25,212 nt of DNA from an uncultured Actinomycetes bacterium (lineage in GTDB: Bacteria > Actinomycetota > Actinomycetes > Mycobacteriales > Nakamurellaceae): the NCBI GenBank assembly GCA_937926105.1, contig CALANS010000200.1:1-25212 (forward strand), in the 5' to 3' direction. The notes below the pieces were generated by a model. It was not told where the DNA came from. It saw only the letters and a list, made by a program, of their open reading frames with translations, and did not search any database. Position 1 is the first letter of the stretch. Each line of letters starts with the position of its first letter. The position numbers were made by a program, and so were the translations under genes. Positions 1-7,006 of this stretch are shown here, piece by piece.

Positions 1-31
1 CAGCTCAGTAATCAAAGCCATCCGAGGTGTC

Positions 32-709
32 TCAAGCAAGGTTGACAGAGAGGGTTTCGGCGAGCCAGGCGATCTCGCCACAGAAGGCGGACCCGGCCGG
101 CACATCCCAGAACCGCTGCGCGATGCAGGGCGCTGGTTCCGTTCCATTCCGATGAGTGAGCCGAAAGAGGAATGCAGCCATGGACTGCCGAGTCACTACC
201 GCAACGGGACCGAATGTTCCGTTGGCCCTCCCCTCGGCAATCCCCGCCCCTGCAGACCATTCGATGGGTCCGCAAAATCCACCGGCTCGAACATCCGTGA
301 ACAGGCGAATCCTGCCGGTACACCTTGGGTCATCTGTACCCGAGAGCGCGAATCGACGAAGGAAGGCGGCCATGGCCTGCCTGGTCAGCACAGCGCGTGG
401 GTGAAAGCCCGGGAGATCCTGTCCGGCGTCCGGATAGCCGCGCGTCACGCCGGTCGACGCCAACCAAGTAATCTCCGCGCAGAACTGCGTATCGGCGGGA
501 ACGTCCCAGAATTCGCCTCCGGCGCAGTCGGAAGCAGCAAGAGGCCGGTGTGCAACGGGTGTGGCATCTGTCGCCGATGCAACCGGGGGCTGGGCGAGCA
601 TCGCTATCGCCACGACGAGCGCCGCCAACCTAATCAGCGTCGGCCGCGAGCGTGCATGGCGCGTTCGAACGTTACTCGATGGCCTGTCAGATCCCACTGG
701 CGTGAACAT
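32..709 (-). CDS. Secreted SLH-repeat protein, third repeat cut short
   Basis: A 225-residue protein with an N-terminal signal peptide: arginines, then a hydrophobic run (LAALVVAIAML) and a VASA cleavage site near residue 46. The mature part holds SLH-like repeats. Repeat 1 starts at FWDVPADTQFCAEITWLA and ends TRQAMAAFLRRF. Repeat 2 starts at LFTDVRAGGFCGPIEW and ends TRQSMAAFLFRL. Repeat 3 starts FWDVPAGSAFCGEIAWLAET but stops eight residues later, lacking the GY..G.F.P....TRQ half. SLH domains are known to anchor proteins to cell-wall polymers, and actinobacteria also use them in small secreted proteins of unknown role, so cell-surface location is an inference. Each repeat carries one Cys of the pattern F-C-x-E/P-I. 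The ATG at 709 is used because it allows a full signal peptide; no strong ribosome binding site is visible. The short third repeat may be natural or a truncation. The two other minus-strand frames across 1-60 do not restore an SLH motif. Confidence 0.75.
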   Translation of the reverse strand: MFTPVGSDRPSSNVRTRHARSRPTLIRLAALVVAIAMLAQPPVASATDATPVAHRPLAASDCAGGEFWDVPADTQFCAEITWLASTGVTRGYPDAGQDLPGFHPRAVLTRQAMAAFLRRFALSGTDDPRCTGRIRLFTDVRAGGFCGPIEWSAGAGIAEGRANGTFGPVAVVTRQSMAAFLFRLTHRNGTEPAPCIAQRFWDVPAGSAFCGEIAWLAETLSVNLA

Positions 710-824
710 TGCGTAGACAATACCCCTGTCGTACCTAACGCGCGATATTTCTTATTCGAGCAGGATCGCATCACCGACCGAAGTGTCGTCGTTGTCGCGG
801 CCCCCGACGAACAGGCCGGCGAGT

Positions 825-851
825 AGCAGGCCGCACTGGGCCGGGCCTGCT
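825..851 (-). terminator. Hairpin after the dinB-tail remnant
   Basis: A perfect 8-bp inverted repeat (AGCAGGCC at 825-832, GGCCTGCT at 844-851) with an 11-nt loop lies 15 nt past the TGA of the dinB-tail remnant at 867, on the same strand. There is no U-tract, as is common in high-GC actinobacteria. It may be the original terminator of the gene whose tail survives at 867-948. The rest of 710-866 holds no gene, only the upstream region of the SLH gene. Confidence 0.4.
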
Positions 852-866
852 GGTTCCAACGACACA

Positions 867-948
867 TCAATCCGGCAGCTACGGCATTGCCGGGCCCGGT
901 TCTCGGCCCAGCAACACGGCTCTCGTCACCGGCGCCGACCCGTACCGG
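867..948 (-). pseudogene. Remnant of a dinB 3' end (last ~27 codons)
   Basis: On the minus strand this reads RYGSAPVTRAVLLGREPGPA, then M P stop L P D stop. The live dinB at 2364 ends RYGSTAVTRAVLLGRDPGLA, then M P H L P D stop. By eye the 82 bp align without gaps at a constant offset of 1497 bp, with 12 mismatches and a 28-bp identical run at 904-931. Many mismatches fall at third codon positions, so the two tails diverged as coding sequence before this copy was stranded. A TAG replaces the His codon four codons before the end. Similarity to DinB stops upstream of RYGS (above 948). The rest of 949-1018 shows nothing recognisable. Confidence 0.8.
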
Positions 949-1018
949 CACACACCGCTTTCCTGGCGGCCAAACGCGCTATAGGGTCCCTATCGCCAAT
1001 GGATGGGCCCGGCCGCTG

Positions 1019-1642
1019 CTAGTGGATGCCGTATCCGACTTCGCTTGCGGCATCTGCAATCACACGCCACACGTACGGGTTCGTCAGCGGCCGCGCGAAC
1101 TGCGGCCGTGGCGGGATCGAGCCCACGGATCTCTCGAACAGGGTCACGACCGTCCGGCCGGTCATCGTCGAAGGCGACAGCAGTCCATCGACGTCGGTCC
1201 ATGCCTGATGGATGGCCCGCGACCATGCGCGGCATGTGGCCCTCGGTGCGGCAAACAGCGAGTGCGCGGCACCGTTGCGCAACGCCCAGCCGCCGGTGAG
1301 GTCCAGCAGCCGCAGTGGCCGGACGGGCTCCCACGCGGCCAGCTGCATACCGGGAGCGGCATGAACAGCCCGGGAACCCTGAAACACCTCGGCAACACAG
1401 GTGGCCATGTCGTGGCCCGCGTAGATGACTCCGAATCCGGCGTGCGATCCGACCGGCAGCGGATGCGGGTCGAAGCGCGCGGTGTGCAGCGGGCCGAACG
1501 CTCGGAAACCGTTCCACGGTAAGGCGTGCGGCCCGCCGACCCGGTGGATACGCCACAGCACGGTGGTATCGGTGACGACATCGCTGTCGAGACGGGTGAG
1601 CTGGTTGGATGGCCGCTGCGGGTTCTTCGGGCGGCCTACCAC
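1019..1642 (-). CDS. RES-domain toxin (predicted NAD+-degrading)
   Basis: About 207 residues. It begins shortly before LWRIHR and continues FGPLHTARFDPHPLPVG, then VIYAGHDMATCVAEVFQG, the typical start of a RES domain. Candidates for the name-giving residues are Arg31, Glu85 and Ser156 (or Ser158). RES proteins such as mycobacterial MbcT and Pseudomonas Res are toxins that destroy cellular NAD+ (phosphorolysis or hydrolysis) and are held inactive by an Xre/MbcA-type antitoxin. The gene directly upstream encodes such a partner. The GTG at 1640-1642 overlaps the antitoxin's TAG by 7 bp, indicating translational coupling; the frame stays open to 1876, but that part lies inside the antitoxin gene. 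A GTG about 28 codons further in, just before LWR, is an alternative start. Confidence in the family is high; the exact NAD chemistry is inferred from homologues. Confidence 0.85.
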   Translation of the reverse strand: MVGRPKNPQRPSNQLTRLDSDVVTDTTVLWRIHRVGGPHALPWNGFRAFGPLHTARFDPHPLPVGSHAGFGVIYAGHDMATCVAEVFQGSRAVHAAPGMQLAAWEPVRPLRLLDLTGGWALRNGAAHSLFAAPRATCRAWSRAIHQAWTDVDGLLSPSTMTGRTVVTLFERSVGSIPPRPQFARPLTNPYVWRVIADAASEVGYGIH

Positions 1643-2214
1643 CGGTCCAGTTCGCCGATCAGCTCTGCCACCAACTCCGGGCTGCCACCGGAGAGCAGGA
1701 ACGCAATGGGAGTGTCGCCGCCCAGGTCGTCCTGCGGAGTAGTCATCATGCCCTCGACACTGAGCGGGTGCGCGTCGGTCGGGATCGCTGCGACCACGGT
1801 CGACAGGCCGGGCAGCAACTGACCGCTCTGAATCTGCCAGGACGGGATGCGCCGGCCACGGCGCGGCAGCGCCCACAGCCTGCCGTCCTGGATCCGGCGG
1901 GACACACCGGTCGAGTCCACACCCAACAACTCGGCGGCGGCTTCCCGGGTCAGCAGGCCACGCAGCAGCCGGGCCGTGGCGTCGGCCGCGGCCATCGCCT
2001 GCTGTCGGTGCACCTCGGCGGGATCGAACTCGGCAATCAGGCGTGCGGCGTTCCCACCGCCGTGGGCAGCCAGAAACACAGCCTCGTGACCGGTCAGAGT
2101 GTCCGATCCCGCCGCGCCGGGGAGCACCTCCAGCGCCCGGGACAGCTCGTCGGCCAGCTCAGTGTCGGTGATAGTGACGCCGTGGCGGGCAAGTGCCCTG
2201 GTGCTCGCTGTCAT
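1636..2214 (-). CDS. Xre/MbcA/ParS-type antitoxin
   Basis: A 192-residue protein. The middle part (LTREAAAELLGVDSTGVSRR, then a basic stretch LPRRGRRIPSWQ) looks like a helix-turn-helix with a basic wing and probably binds its own promoter. The C-terminal part (PLSVEGMMTTPQDDLGGDTP, then IAFLLSGGSPELVAELI) matches the toxin-binding end of MbcA/ParS/Xre antitoxins, with the usual G..TP...LL..G pattern. It should neutralise the RES protein by binding over its active site and repress the operon, as in characterised RES-Xre pairs. The ATG at 2214 is preferred because GAAAGGGG (2231-2224) sits 9 nt upstream; an in-frame GTG at 2220 would leave only 3 nt. The N-terminal ~90 residues (ATARLLRGLL and before) are alpha-helical-looking and not recognised in detail. 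Confidence 0.85.
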   Translation of the reverse strand: MTASTRALARHGVTITDTELADELSRALEVLPGAAGSDTLTGHEAVFLAAHGGGNAARLIAEFDPAEVHRQQAMAAADATARLLRGLLTREAAAELLGVDSTGVSRRIQDGRLWALPRRGRRIPSWQIQSGQLLPGLSTVVAAIPTDAHPLSVEGMMTTPQDDLGGDTPIAFLLSGGSPELVAELIGELDRW

Positions 2215-2232
2215 GCCCACAATCCCCTTTCT

Positions 2233-2255
2233 GCACGTTCATCGTACCACCGTGC
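2233..2255 (-). promoter_or_regulatory. Antitoxin promoter -10 with overlapping inverted repeat
   Basis: On the minus strand a TACGAT (TAnnnT-type -10, 2246-2241) would start transcription near 2234, just before the GAAAGGGG ribosome binding site and the ATG at 2214. No good -35 is visible. The inverted repeat GCACG-N13-CGTGC (2233-2237 and 2251-2255) straddles this -10, the expected place for an antitoxin autorepression operator. The assignment rests on position and short motifs only. Confidence 0.35.
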
Positions 2256-2363
2256 GCGTTAGTGCATATCGAGTTGAAGAGGGGCTGCCAGAGCTCCAGA
2301 GTGCCCGCAGGGCCGCGACCTCCAGTGTTCACACGTGCGCACCCCACATCCCCCCGGCCCCGC

Positions 2364-2445
2364 TCAATCCGGCAGGTGCGGCATCGCCAGGCCCGGATCC
2401 CGGCCCAGCAACACGGCTCTCGTCACCGCCGTGGATCCATATCGG
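2364..2445 (-). repeat. dinB-tail direct repeat, live-gene copy
   Basis: This is the last 82 bp of dinB. It is repeated in the same orientation at 867-948 with about 85% identity by eye. The two copies bracket the RES-Xre pair. The bases 2286-2363, between the antitoxin promoter and the dinB stop, hold no recognisable gene and do not match the sequence beyond the other copy. Confidence 0.8.
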
Positions 2446-3551
2446 TCGCGCACCGCATCGACCGCACCGTCCAGCGATGCGCGCTCGTGCCCCGGGAACG
2501 GCAGCTCCATCTGCACCGCATCCCCGGCGTCGAACCCGGACACCGATACCCCCAGCAGGGTGATCCCCCTGGCCCGAATCATGGCCCACGATCCGTCCAA
2601 CAGTCGTTGCGCAGCACCGAGAATCAGCTCGGTACTGGCCGTCCGGTCGGCCAGCGTCTTCGAGCGGGTGCACCGGGTGAAGTCGTCGAATCGCAGCCGC
2701 AGCGTCACCGTCCGGCCCTCCCGTTCGGCGCCGCGCATCCGCCGCGTCACCCGCTCGACCAGTTGCAGCAGGGCCGCGTCGATGTCCGCCGGGGAGTGTC
2801 TGCCCCGCCCCAACGCCCGCTGCGACCCGATGGATCGGCGGCGCACGCCGGGCCGCACCGGCCGCGGATCCTGCCCGTGCGCCAGCGCGTGCAGGTGATG
2901 CCCGGACGCCCTGCCCAGCAACGAAATCAGCGTCGGCACCGGCATATCGGCCAGGTCCGCGACGGTGGCGACGCCGATCTCGTGCAGTCGCTGCGCCGTG
3001 GCCGGCCCGACACCCCAGAGCCGCTCCACCGCCATCGGGTACAGGAACTCTCGCTCCCGGTCCGGTGGAACCTCCAGCATGCCATCGGGTTTCGCGGCCC
3101 GACTGGCCATCTTCGCCACGAACTTGGTCCGCCCTATCCCGACGGTGATGGCCAGGCCGACCTCCTGCGACACCGCCGCCCGCAGTCGGGTCGCGATCTG
3201 TACCGGGCTGCCCACCAGCCGGCGCAGCCCGCCCACGTCGAGGAACGCCTCGTCGATCGACACCCCTTCCACCAGCGGTGTAGTGCGGGCGAACACGTCG
3301 AATACTGCCCTGCTGGCCTCCACATAGGCGGCGAAGCGCGGTGGCACGACGACGGCCTCCGGGCACAGCCGCAGCGCCTGCCGACCGCCCATCGCGGTGC
3401 GCACTCCGCGGGCCTTGGCCGGGTAGCTGGCCGCCAGCACCACTCCGCCGCCCACGATCACCGGCCGACCGCGCAGGGACGGATCGTCGCGCTGCTCCAC
3501 CGATGCGAAGAACGCGTCCAGGTCTGCGTGCAGGATGCTGGCCGTAGCCAT
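2364..3551 (-). CDS. dinB: DNA polymerase IV (DinB, Y-family)
   Basis: A 395-residue Y-family translesion DNA polymerase that copies past damaged bases with low fidelity. The palm motifs are present: HADLDAFFASVEQ with catalytic Asp10 and SIDEAFLD with Asp100-Glu101. GITVGIG-like (AITVGIGRTKFVAKMAS) and the helix-hairpin-helix ERLWGVGPATAQRLHEIGV follow, then the little-finger domain. Near the end QMELPF (residues 347-352) fits a QxxLxF sliding-clamp-binding peptide. Length is normal for the family. The frame is open to 3809, but the ATG at 3551 gives the usual N-terminus and lies just below a LexA-box-like site (3559-3574); a longer start would place that site inside the gene. Two in-frame GTG codons within or beside the site are alternatives. 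Its last 82 bp are duplicated at 867-948. The AddAB-like operon is divergent and starts about 150 bp away. Confidence 0.93.
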   Translation of the reverse strand: MATASILHADLDAFFASVEQRDDPSLRGRPVIVGGGVVLAASYPAKARGVRTAMGGRQALRLCPEAVVVPPRFAAYVEASRAVFDVFARTTPLVEGVSIDEAFLDVGGLRRLVGSPVQIATRLRAAVSQEVGLAITVGIGRTKFVAKMASRAAKPDGMLEVPPDREREFLYPMAVERLWGVGPATAQRLHEIGVATVADLADMPVPTLISLLGRASGHHLHALAHGQDPRPVRPGVRRRSIGSQRALGRGRHSPADIDAALLQLVERVTRRMRGAEREGRTVTLRLRFDDFTRCTRSKTLADRTASTELILGAAQRLLDGSWAMIRARGITLLGVSVSGFDAGDAVQMELPFPGHERASLDGAVDAVRDRYGSTAVTRAVLLGRDPGLAMPHLPD

Positions 3552-3558
3552 CTCGTTC

Positions 3559-3574
3559 ACGAACACATGTTCGC
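3559..3574 (-). promoter_or_regulatory. Probable LexA (SOS) box at the dinB start
   Basis: The core CGAAC-acat-GTTCG is a perfect inverted repeat and matches 10 of 12 fixed positions of the actinobacterial LexA consensus TCGAAC-N4-GTTCGA; only the outermost bases differ. It lies 7 bp upstream of the dinB ATG, where repressor binding would block initiation. It could also touch the divergent operon, whose start is about 130 bp away. Confidence 0.6.
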
Positions 3575-3634
3575 ACAACTCTCGGATGGTGACCAGCCCC
3601 GCGGGCTCCGTCACCGCTACGAGACGACCCGTAT

Positions 3635-3651
3635 GCCCCGCGAGCCGGGGC
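3635..3651. other. Short hairpin in the dinB / addB-like divergent region
   Basis: A perfect 6-bp stem (GCCCCG / CGGGGC) with a 5-nt loop lies about 50 bp before the addB-like start. It could be a regulator site or a leader hairpin. No convincing -35/-10 pair was found in 3575-3703. Confidence 0.25.
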
Positions 3652-3703
3652 GCTGTCGGCGGGTGACGATACGGTGCGGGTGACGAGCGAGGGGGTGACG
3701 AGG

Positions 3704-6700
3704 ATGCCGGACACTCACGCCACCGCGCACGCCTGCGGCTACGGCCGCGCCGCGCTCGACGCGCTGTCGGCGGTCGTGGCCGATGCCAAGGCGGCCGATC
3801 CTCTGGCACCGGTCACCATCGTGGCCCCGAACACGGTCGCGGGCATTGTCGCGCGCCGCCACCTTGCTTCGGGCATCGGCGGCCGAGCCGGCGTGGCCGG
3901 CCTCGCCGTCACCACCCTCGATCGCCTGGCCGAACAGGTTGCCGCGCCGCTGCTCTCGCCTGCCAAGCCGGCCACCGCGCCGCTGGTGGCCGCCGCCTGG
4001 CGCACCGCGCTGGCCCACAACCCGGGGCTGTTCGCGCCGGTCGCCGACCATCCCGCCACCATCCGCGCGCTCGCTCGAGCGCACCGCGAGCTGCGGGATC
4101 TGGACCCCGCCGGCGATCCGGTCGACGGGAGTACCGCTGCCGGGGCCTCATCGGCATTGGATCGCATTGCCGGCTCCGGACCGCTGGGCGCCGATCTGGT
4201 AGCGCTGCACCGTCGAGTACGAGCCGCCGTGCATCAGCGGTGCTACGACGGCACGGATCTGCTGCTCGCGGCTGCCGGCGCCCTGCCGGGCGGCTCCGAT
4301 GCGGGCCAGGCCCTTGGCAACGCCGCCGAGTGGGGGACGGTGGTCCTCTATCTGCCGCAGGAACTGACGCTGGCCCAGTCCCGGTTCGCCCGCGCCATCG
4401 CCGCGCACGCACCGACCGCCGTGGTGGTGGGGCTGACCGGGGTGCAGCGCGCCGACGCCGCGGTACTGCGCACCCTGCGCCGGCTGGGTCTTCCGGAGCC
4501 CACCCTGTCGCCTCGGCCGCCTACCGCGACCCGGCTCCGGCATGCCTCCGACTCCGACGCCGAGGTGCGCGGTGCCGTGCGACAGGTGATGGCGACCCTG
4601 ACCAGCACTCCGGCCCATCGGATCGCCGTCCTCTATGCCGCTCAGGTGCCGTATGCGCGGGCGTTGCACGAGCAGTTCGCCCAGGCCGGCATCACCGTCA
4701 ACGGCCCGGGGACCGTGCCGGTTGCGGAGCGCGCTATCGCCCGCGGGCTGCTGGCCATCCTGGAACTCGCGGGCACCGATCTGCCCCGCGCCGAGCTATT
4801 TCGGGCGCTGGCCGAGGCACCGACTCGCGACGCCGATGGCGAGCGGATCCCACTGTCCCGCTGGGAACGGACCTCCCGGCTGGCAGGTGTGGTCGGCGGC
4901 GACGACTGGACGGTCCGGCTGGACGCCTACGCGGACGCCCAGCGCACGTTGATCGATGCCGAGAATGCCTCGGACGACCCGAGTCCCGGCCGCATCGACG
5001 GCGCTGAGCGGCAGATCGACTCGTCTACCGGGCTGCGGGACTTCGCGATCGGGCTGCGAGCGCTGCTGGACGAAGGCGCCGCACTGGCCGACTGGGGAGA
5101 GCTATCGGCGTGGGCGCTGCGATTGCTGCACACCCTGTATCGCGGCGAGGAGGGCTTCGCCGGGCTGCCCGCCGCCGAGCTGTACGCCGCCGTTGCCGTC
5201 GAGCAGGCGTTGTCCGGCCTGGCCGGCCTGGCCGCCCTGGAACCCGTCACCAGCCTGCCGACGCTGCGCGAGACCCTCGCGCTGACACTGGAATCCGCGC
5301 TACCCCGGGTCGGCCAGTTCGGCGATGGCGTGTTCGTCGCGCCGCTGTCCGCGGCGGTCGGCCTGGATGCCGACGAGGTGCTGGTGCTGGGTCTGGCCGA
5401 GGATCTCTACCCCGGCCGGATGCACCCCGATCCGCTGCTGCCGGACGAGGTCCGTGAGGTCACTGGCGAGGCACTGCCGCGAACCCGCGACCGGCTGGAT
5501 GCCGGCCAGCGCCACCTGCTGGCCGCCTTGCTTGCTGCCCCCTCGGTGACGGCATCTTTCCCGCGCGGCGACCTGCGGCGCAGCACCACCAGGCTGCCCA
5601 CTCGCTGGCTGCTGCCCACGGTGCGCGAGCTCGCCGGCGATACCGAACTGGCCGCCACGGAGTGGGAGTCGGCCACCGCGCCGGGCATAGCCGGTGAGCC
5701 GTCGCACGCCGCGGCGCTGCTGCGCACCCCCGAGCCGGCGACCGAGCAGGAGTGGCGGATCCGGGCGGTGGCGGCCGACGGGTGGCCCCCGGGCACGGCA
5801 GCCCACATCGGCGCCGCCCCCGCTGCCGGCACCGACGCCGTGATCGCCGCCGGGCTCGCCATGAACCGCGGCCGCTCGGTGGACGAATTCACCCGGTTCG
5901 ACGGCAACCTCGCCGGGGCAGTCGATCTGCCCGACCTGGCCGGCGGCATCCGACGCATCTCCCCGACCGCGCTGGAGTCGTACGCGACCTGCCCGCACGC
6001 CTATTTCGTGCACCGGATGCTCCGCGTGGAGCCGCTGCAACAGCCAGAGCAGACCATCACGATCAGCCCGCTGGACATCGGCAACCTGATTCACCGCAGC
6101 ATGGACGAGCTGGTGCGTCGCTGCGGCGACGACCTCCCGAGCTACGGCGAGCCATGGACCGGTGCGCAGCGAGACCTGCTGCTGCACATCGCCGGCGACC
6201 TCGCGCAGGAATACCAGCGCAGCGGGGCGACCGGTCACCCCCGGCTCTGGCAGCAGGAACGGCGCCGCATCCTGGACGACCTGCACGCCATGCTGGACGA
6301 CGACAACACCTGGCGAGCCGAGCTGGACGCCGCGGTGGTGGCCAGCGAACTGACCTTCGGCAAGGATGGCGCCGAACCGGTGGCGATCCCGCTGCCCGAC
6401 GGCGGCCGGGTGCTGATGGTCGGCAGCGCCGACAAGGTGGACCGCACGCGATCCGGCACGCTGCTGGTGACGGACATCAAGACCGGCAGTTCCCGCGGCT
6501 ACCAGGCCATCTCGGAGCAGGATCCAGTGGCGGGCGGCACCCGGTTGCAGCTGCCGGTGTATGCGCATGCCGCGAGACAGCTGTTGGGCGGCACCGAGGT
6601 TCGCGCCCAGTACTGGTTCGTGCGGCGTAACCGCGGCGAGCGGGTGCCGCTGCCACTGACCGACGAGGTCGAGACCGTCTACGCCGACACCCTGCGCACC

Positions 6701-7006
6701 CTGGTCGGGTCGATCTCCGCGGGACTGTTCCCGGCCAAGGCACCGGAGGTCGACGATTTCGCCTGGGTGCAGTGCCCGTACTGCAACCCGGACGGCGTCG
6801 GACACCGCTCGGTGCGGCGTCGCTGGGAACGCAAGCGATCCGACCCGGTGCTGGCCGAGCTGGTGGCGCTGATCGACCCGGATTCCGACGACCATGACGA
6901 CGGTGACGATGCCGGCTCTGCGGAGACCAATCGTGCAGCGTCCGGCGGCGACGGTCACGACGGTAAGGATCACGGCGGTGACGGGGCTCGCGGAGGACGC
7001 ACATGA
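3704..7006 (+). CDS. AddB-like PD-(D/E)XK nuclease subunit
   Basis: A 1100-residue protein. The N-terminal half resembles the inactivated helicase of AddB: where a Walker A would be expected it has ACGYGRAALDAL, with no GKT. The C-terminal part is a RecB-type nuclease: His797 in GNLIHRSMDEL, Asp910 in GSADKVD, Asp924 and Lys926 in VTDIKTG, then the Gln motif GTRLQLPVYAHAA. Cys763 (YATCPHAYF), Cys1024 and Cys1027 (QCPYC) match three of the four AddB iron-sulfur ligands; the position of the fourth Cys holds Gly1033 beside His1034. The last ~40 residues are an Asp/Gly-rich tail. The ATG at 3704 follows AGGGGG by 8 nt; a GTG 30 bp upstream is possible. It overlaps the next gene by ATGA, so the products probably form one enzyme that unwinds and trims double-strand ends for recombination. 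Actinobacteria usually use AdnAB or RecBCD, so the AddAB arrangement is noteworthy. Confidence 0.88.
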   Translation: MPDTHATAHACGYGRAALDALSAVVADAKAADPLAPVTIVAPNTVAGIVARRHLASGIGGRAGVAGLAVTTLDRLAEQVAAPLLSPAKPATAPLVAAAWRTALAHNPGLFAPVADHPATIRALARAHRELRDLDPAGDPVDGSTAAGASSALDRIAGSGPLGADLVALHRRVRAAVHQRCYDGTDLLLAAAGALPGGSDAGQALGNAAEWGTVVLYLPQELTLAQSRFARAIAAHAPTAVVVGLTGVQRADAAVLRTLRRLGLPEPTLSPRPPTATRLRHASDSDAEVRGAVRQVMATLTSTPAHRIAVLYAAQVPYARALHEQFAQAGITVNGPGTVPVAERAIARGLLAILELAGTDLPRAELFRALAEAPTRDADGERIPLSRWERTSRLAGVVGGDDWTVRLDAYADAQRTLIDAENASDDPSPGRIDGAERQIDSSTGLRDFAIGLRALLDEGAALADWGELSAWALRLLHTLYRGEEGFAGLPAAELYAAVAVEQALSGLAGLAALEPVTSLPTLRETLALTLESALPRVGQFGDGVFVAPLSAAVGLDADEVLVLGLAEDLYPGRMHPDPLLPDEVREVTGEALPRTRDRLDAGQRHLLAALLAAPSVTASFPRGDLRRSTTRLPTRWLLPTVRELAGDTELAATEWESATAPGIAGEPSHAAALLRTPEPATEQEWRIRAVAADGWPPGTAAHIGAAPAAGTDAVIAAGLAMNRGRSVDEFTRFDGNLAGAVDLPDLAGGIRRISPTALESYATCPHAYFVHRMLRVEPLQQPEQTITISPLDIGNLIHRSMDELVRRCGDDLPSYGEPWTGAQRDLLLHIAGDLAQEYQRSGATGHPRLWQQERRRILDDLHAMLDDDNTWRAELDAAVVASELTFGKDGAEPVAIPLPDGGRVLMVGSADKVDRTRSGTLLVTDIKTGSSRGYQAISEQDPVAGGTRLQLPVYAHAARQLLGGTEVRAQYWFVRRNRGERVPLPLTDEVETVYADTLRTLVGSISAGLFPAKAPEVDDFAWVQCPYCNPDGVGHRSVRRRWERKRSDPVLAELVALIDPDSDDHDDGDDAGSAETNRAASGGDGHDGKDHGGDGARGGRT

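Noticed and set aside
12..323. Minus-strand 103-codon frame that might continue the third SLH repeat after a frameshift
   Set aside because: Its end (NPLCQPCLRHLGWL) shows no SLH motif, and the rest is an out-of-frame reading of the SLH gene.
2193..3683. 496-codon plus-strand frame across dinB
   Set aside because: Arg/Pro/His-rich composition and no motifs; it is the complement of a well-supported DinB.
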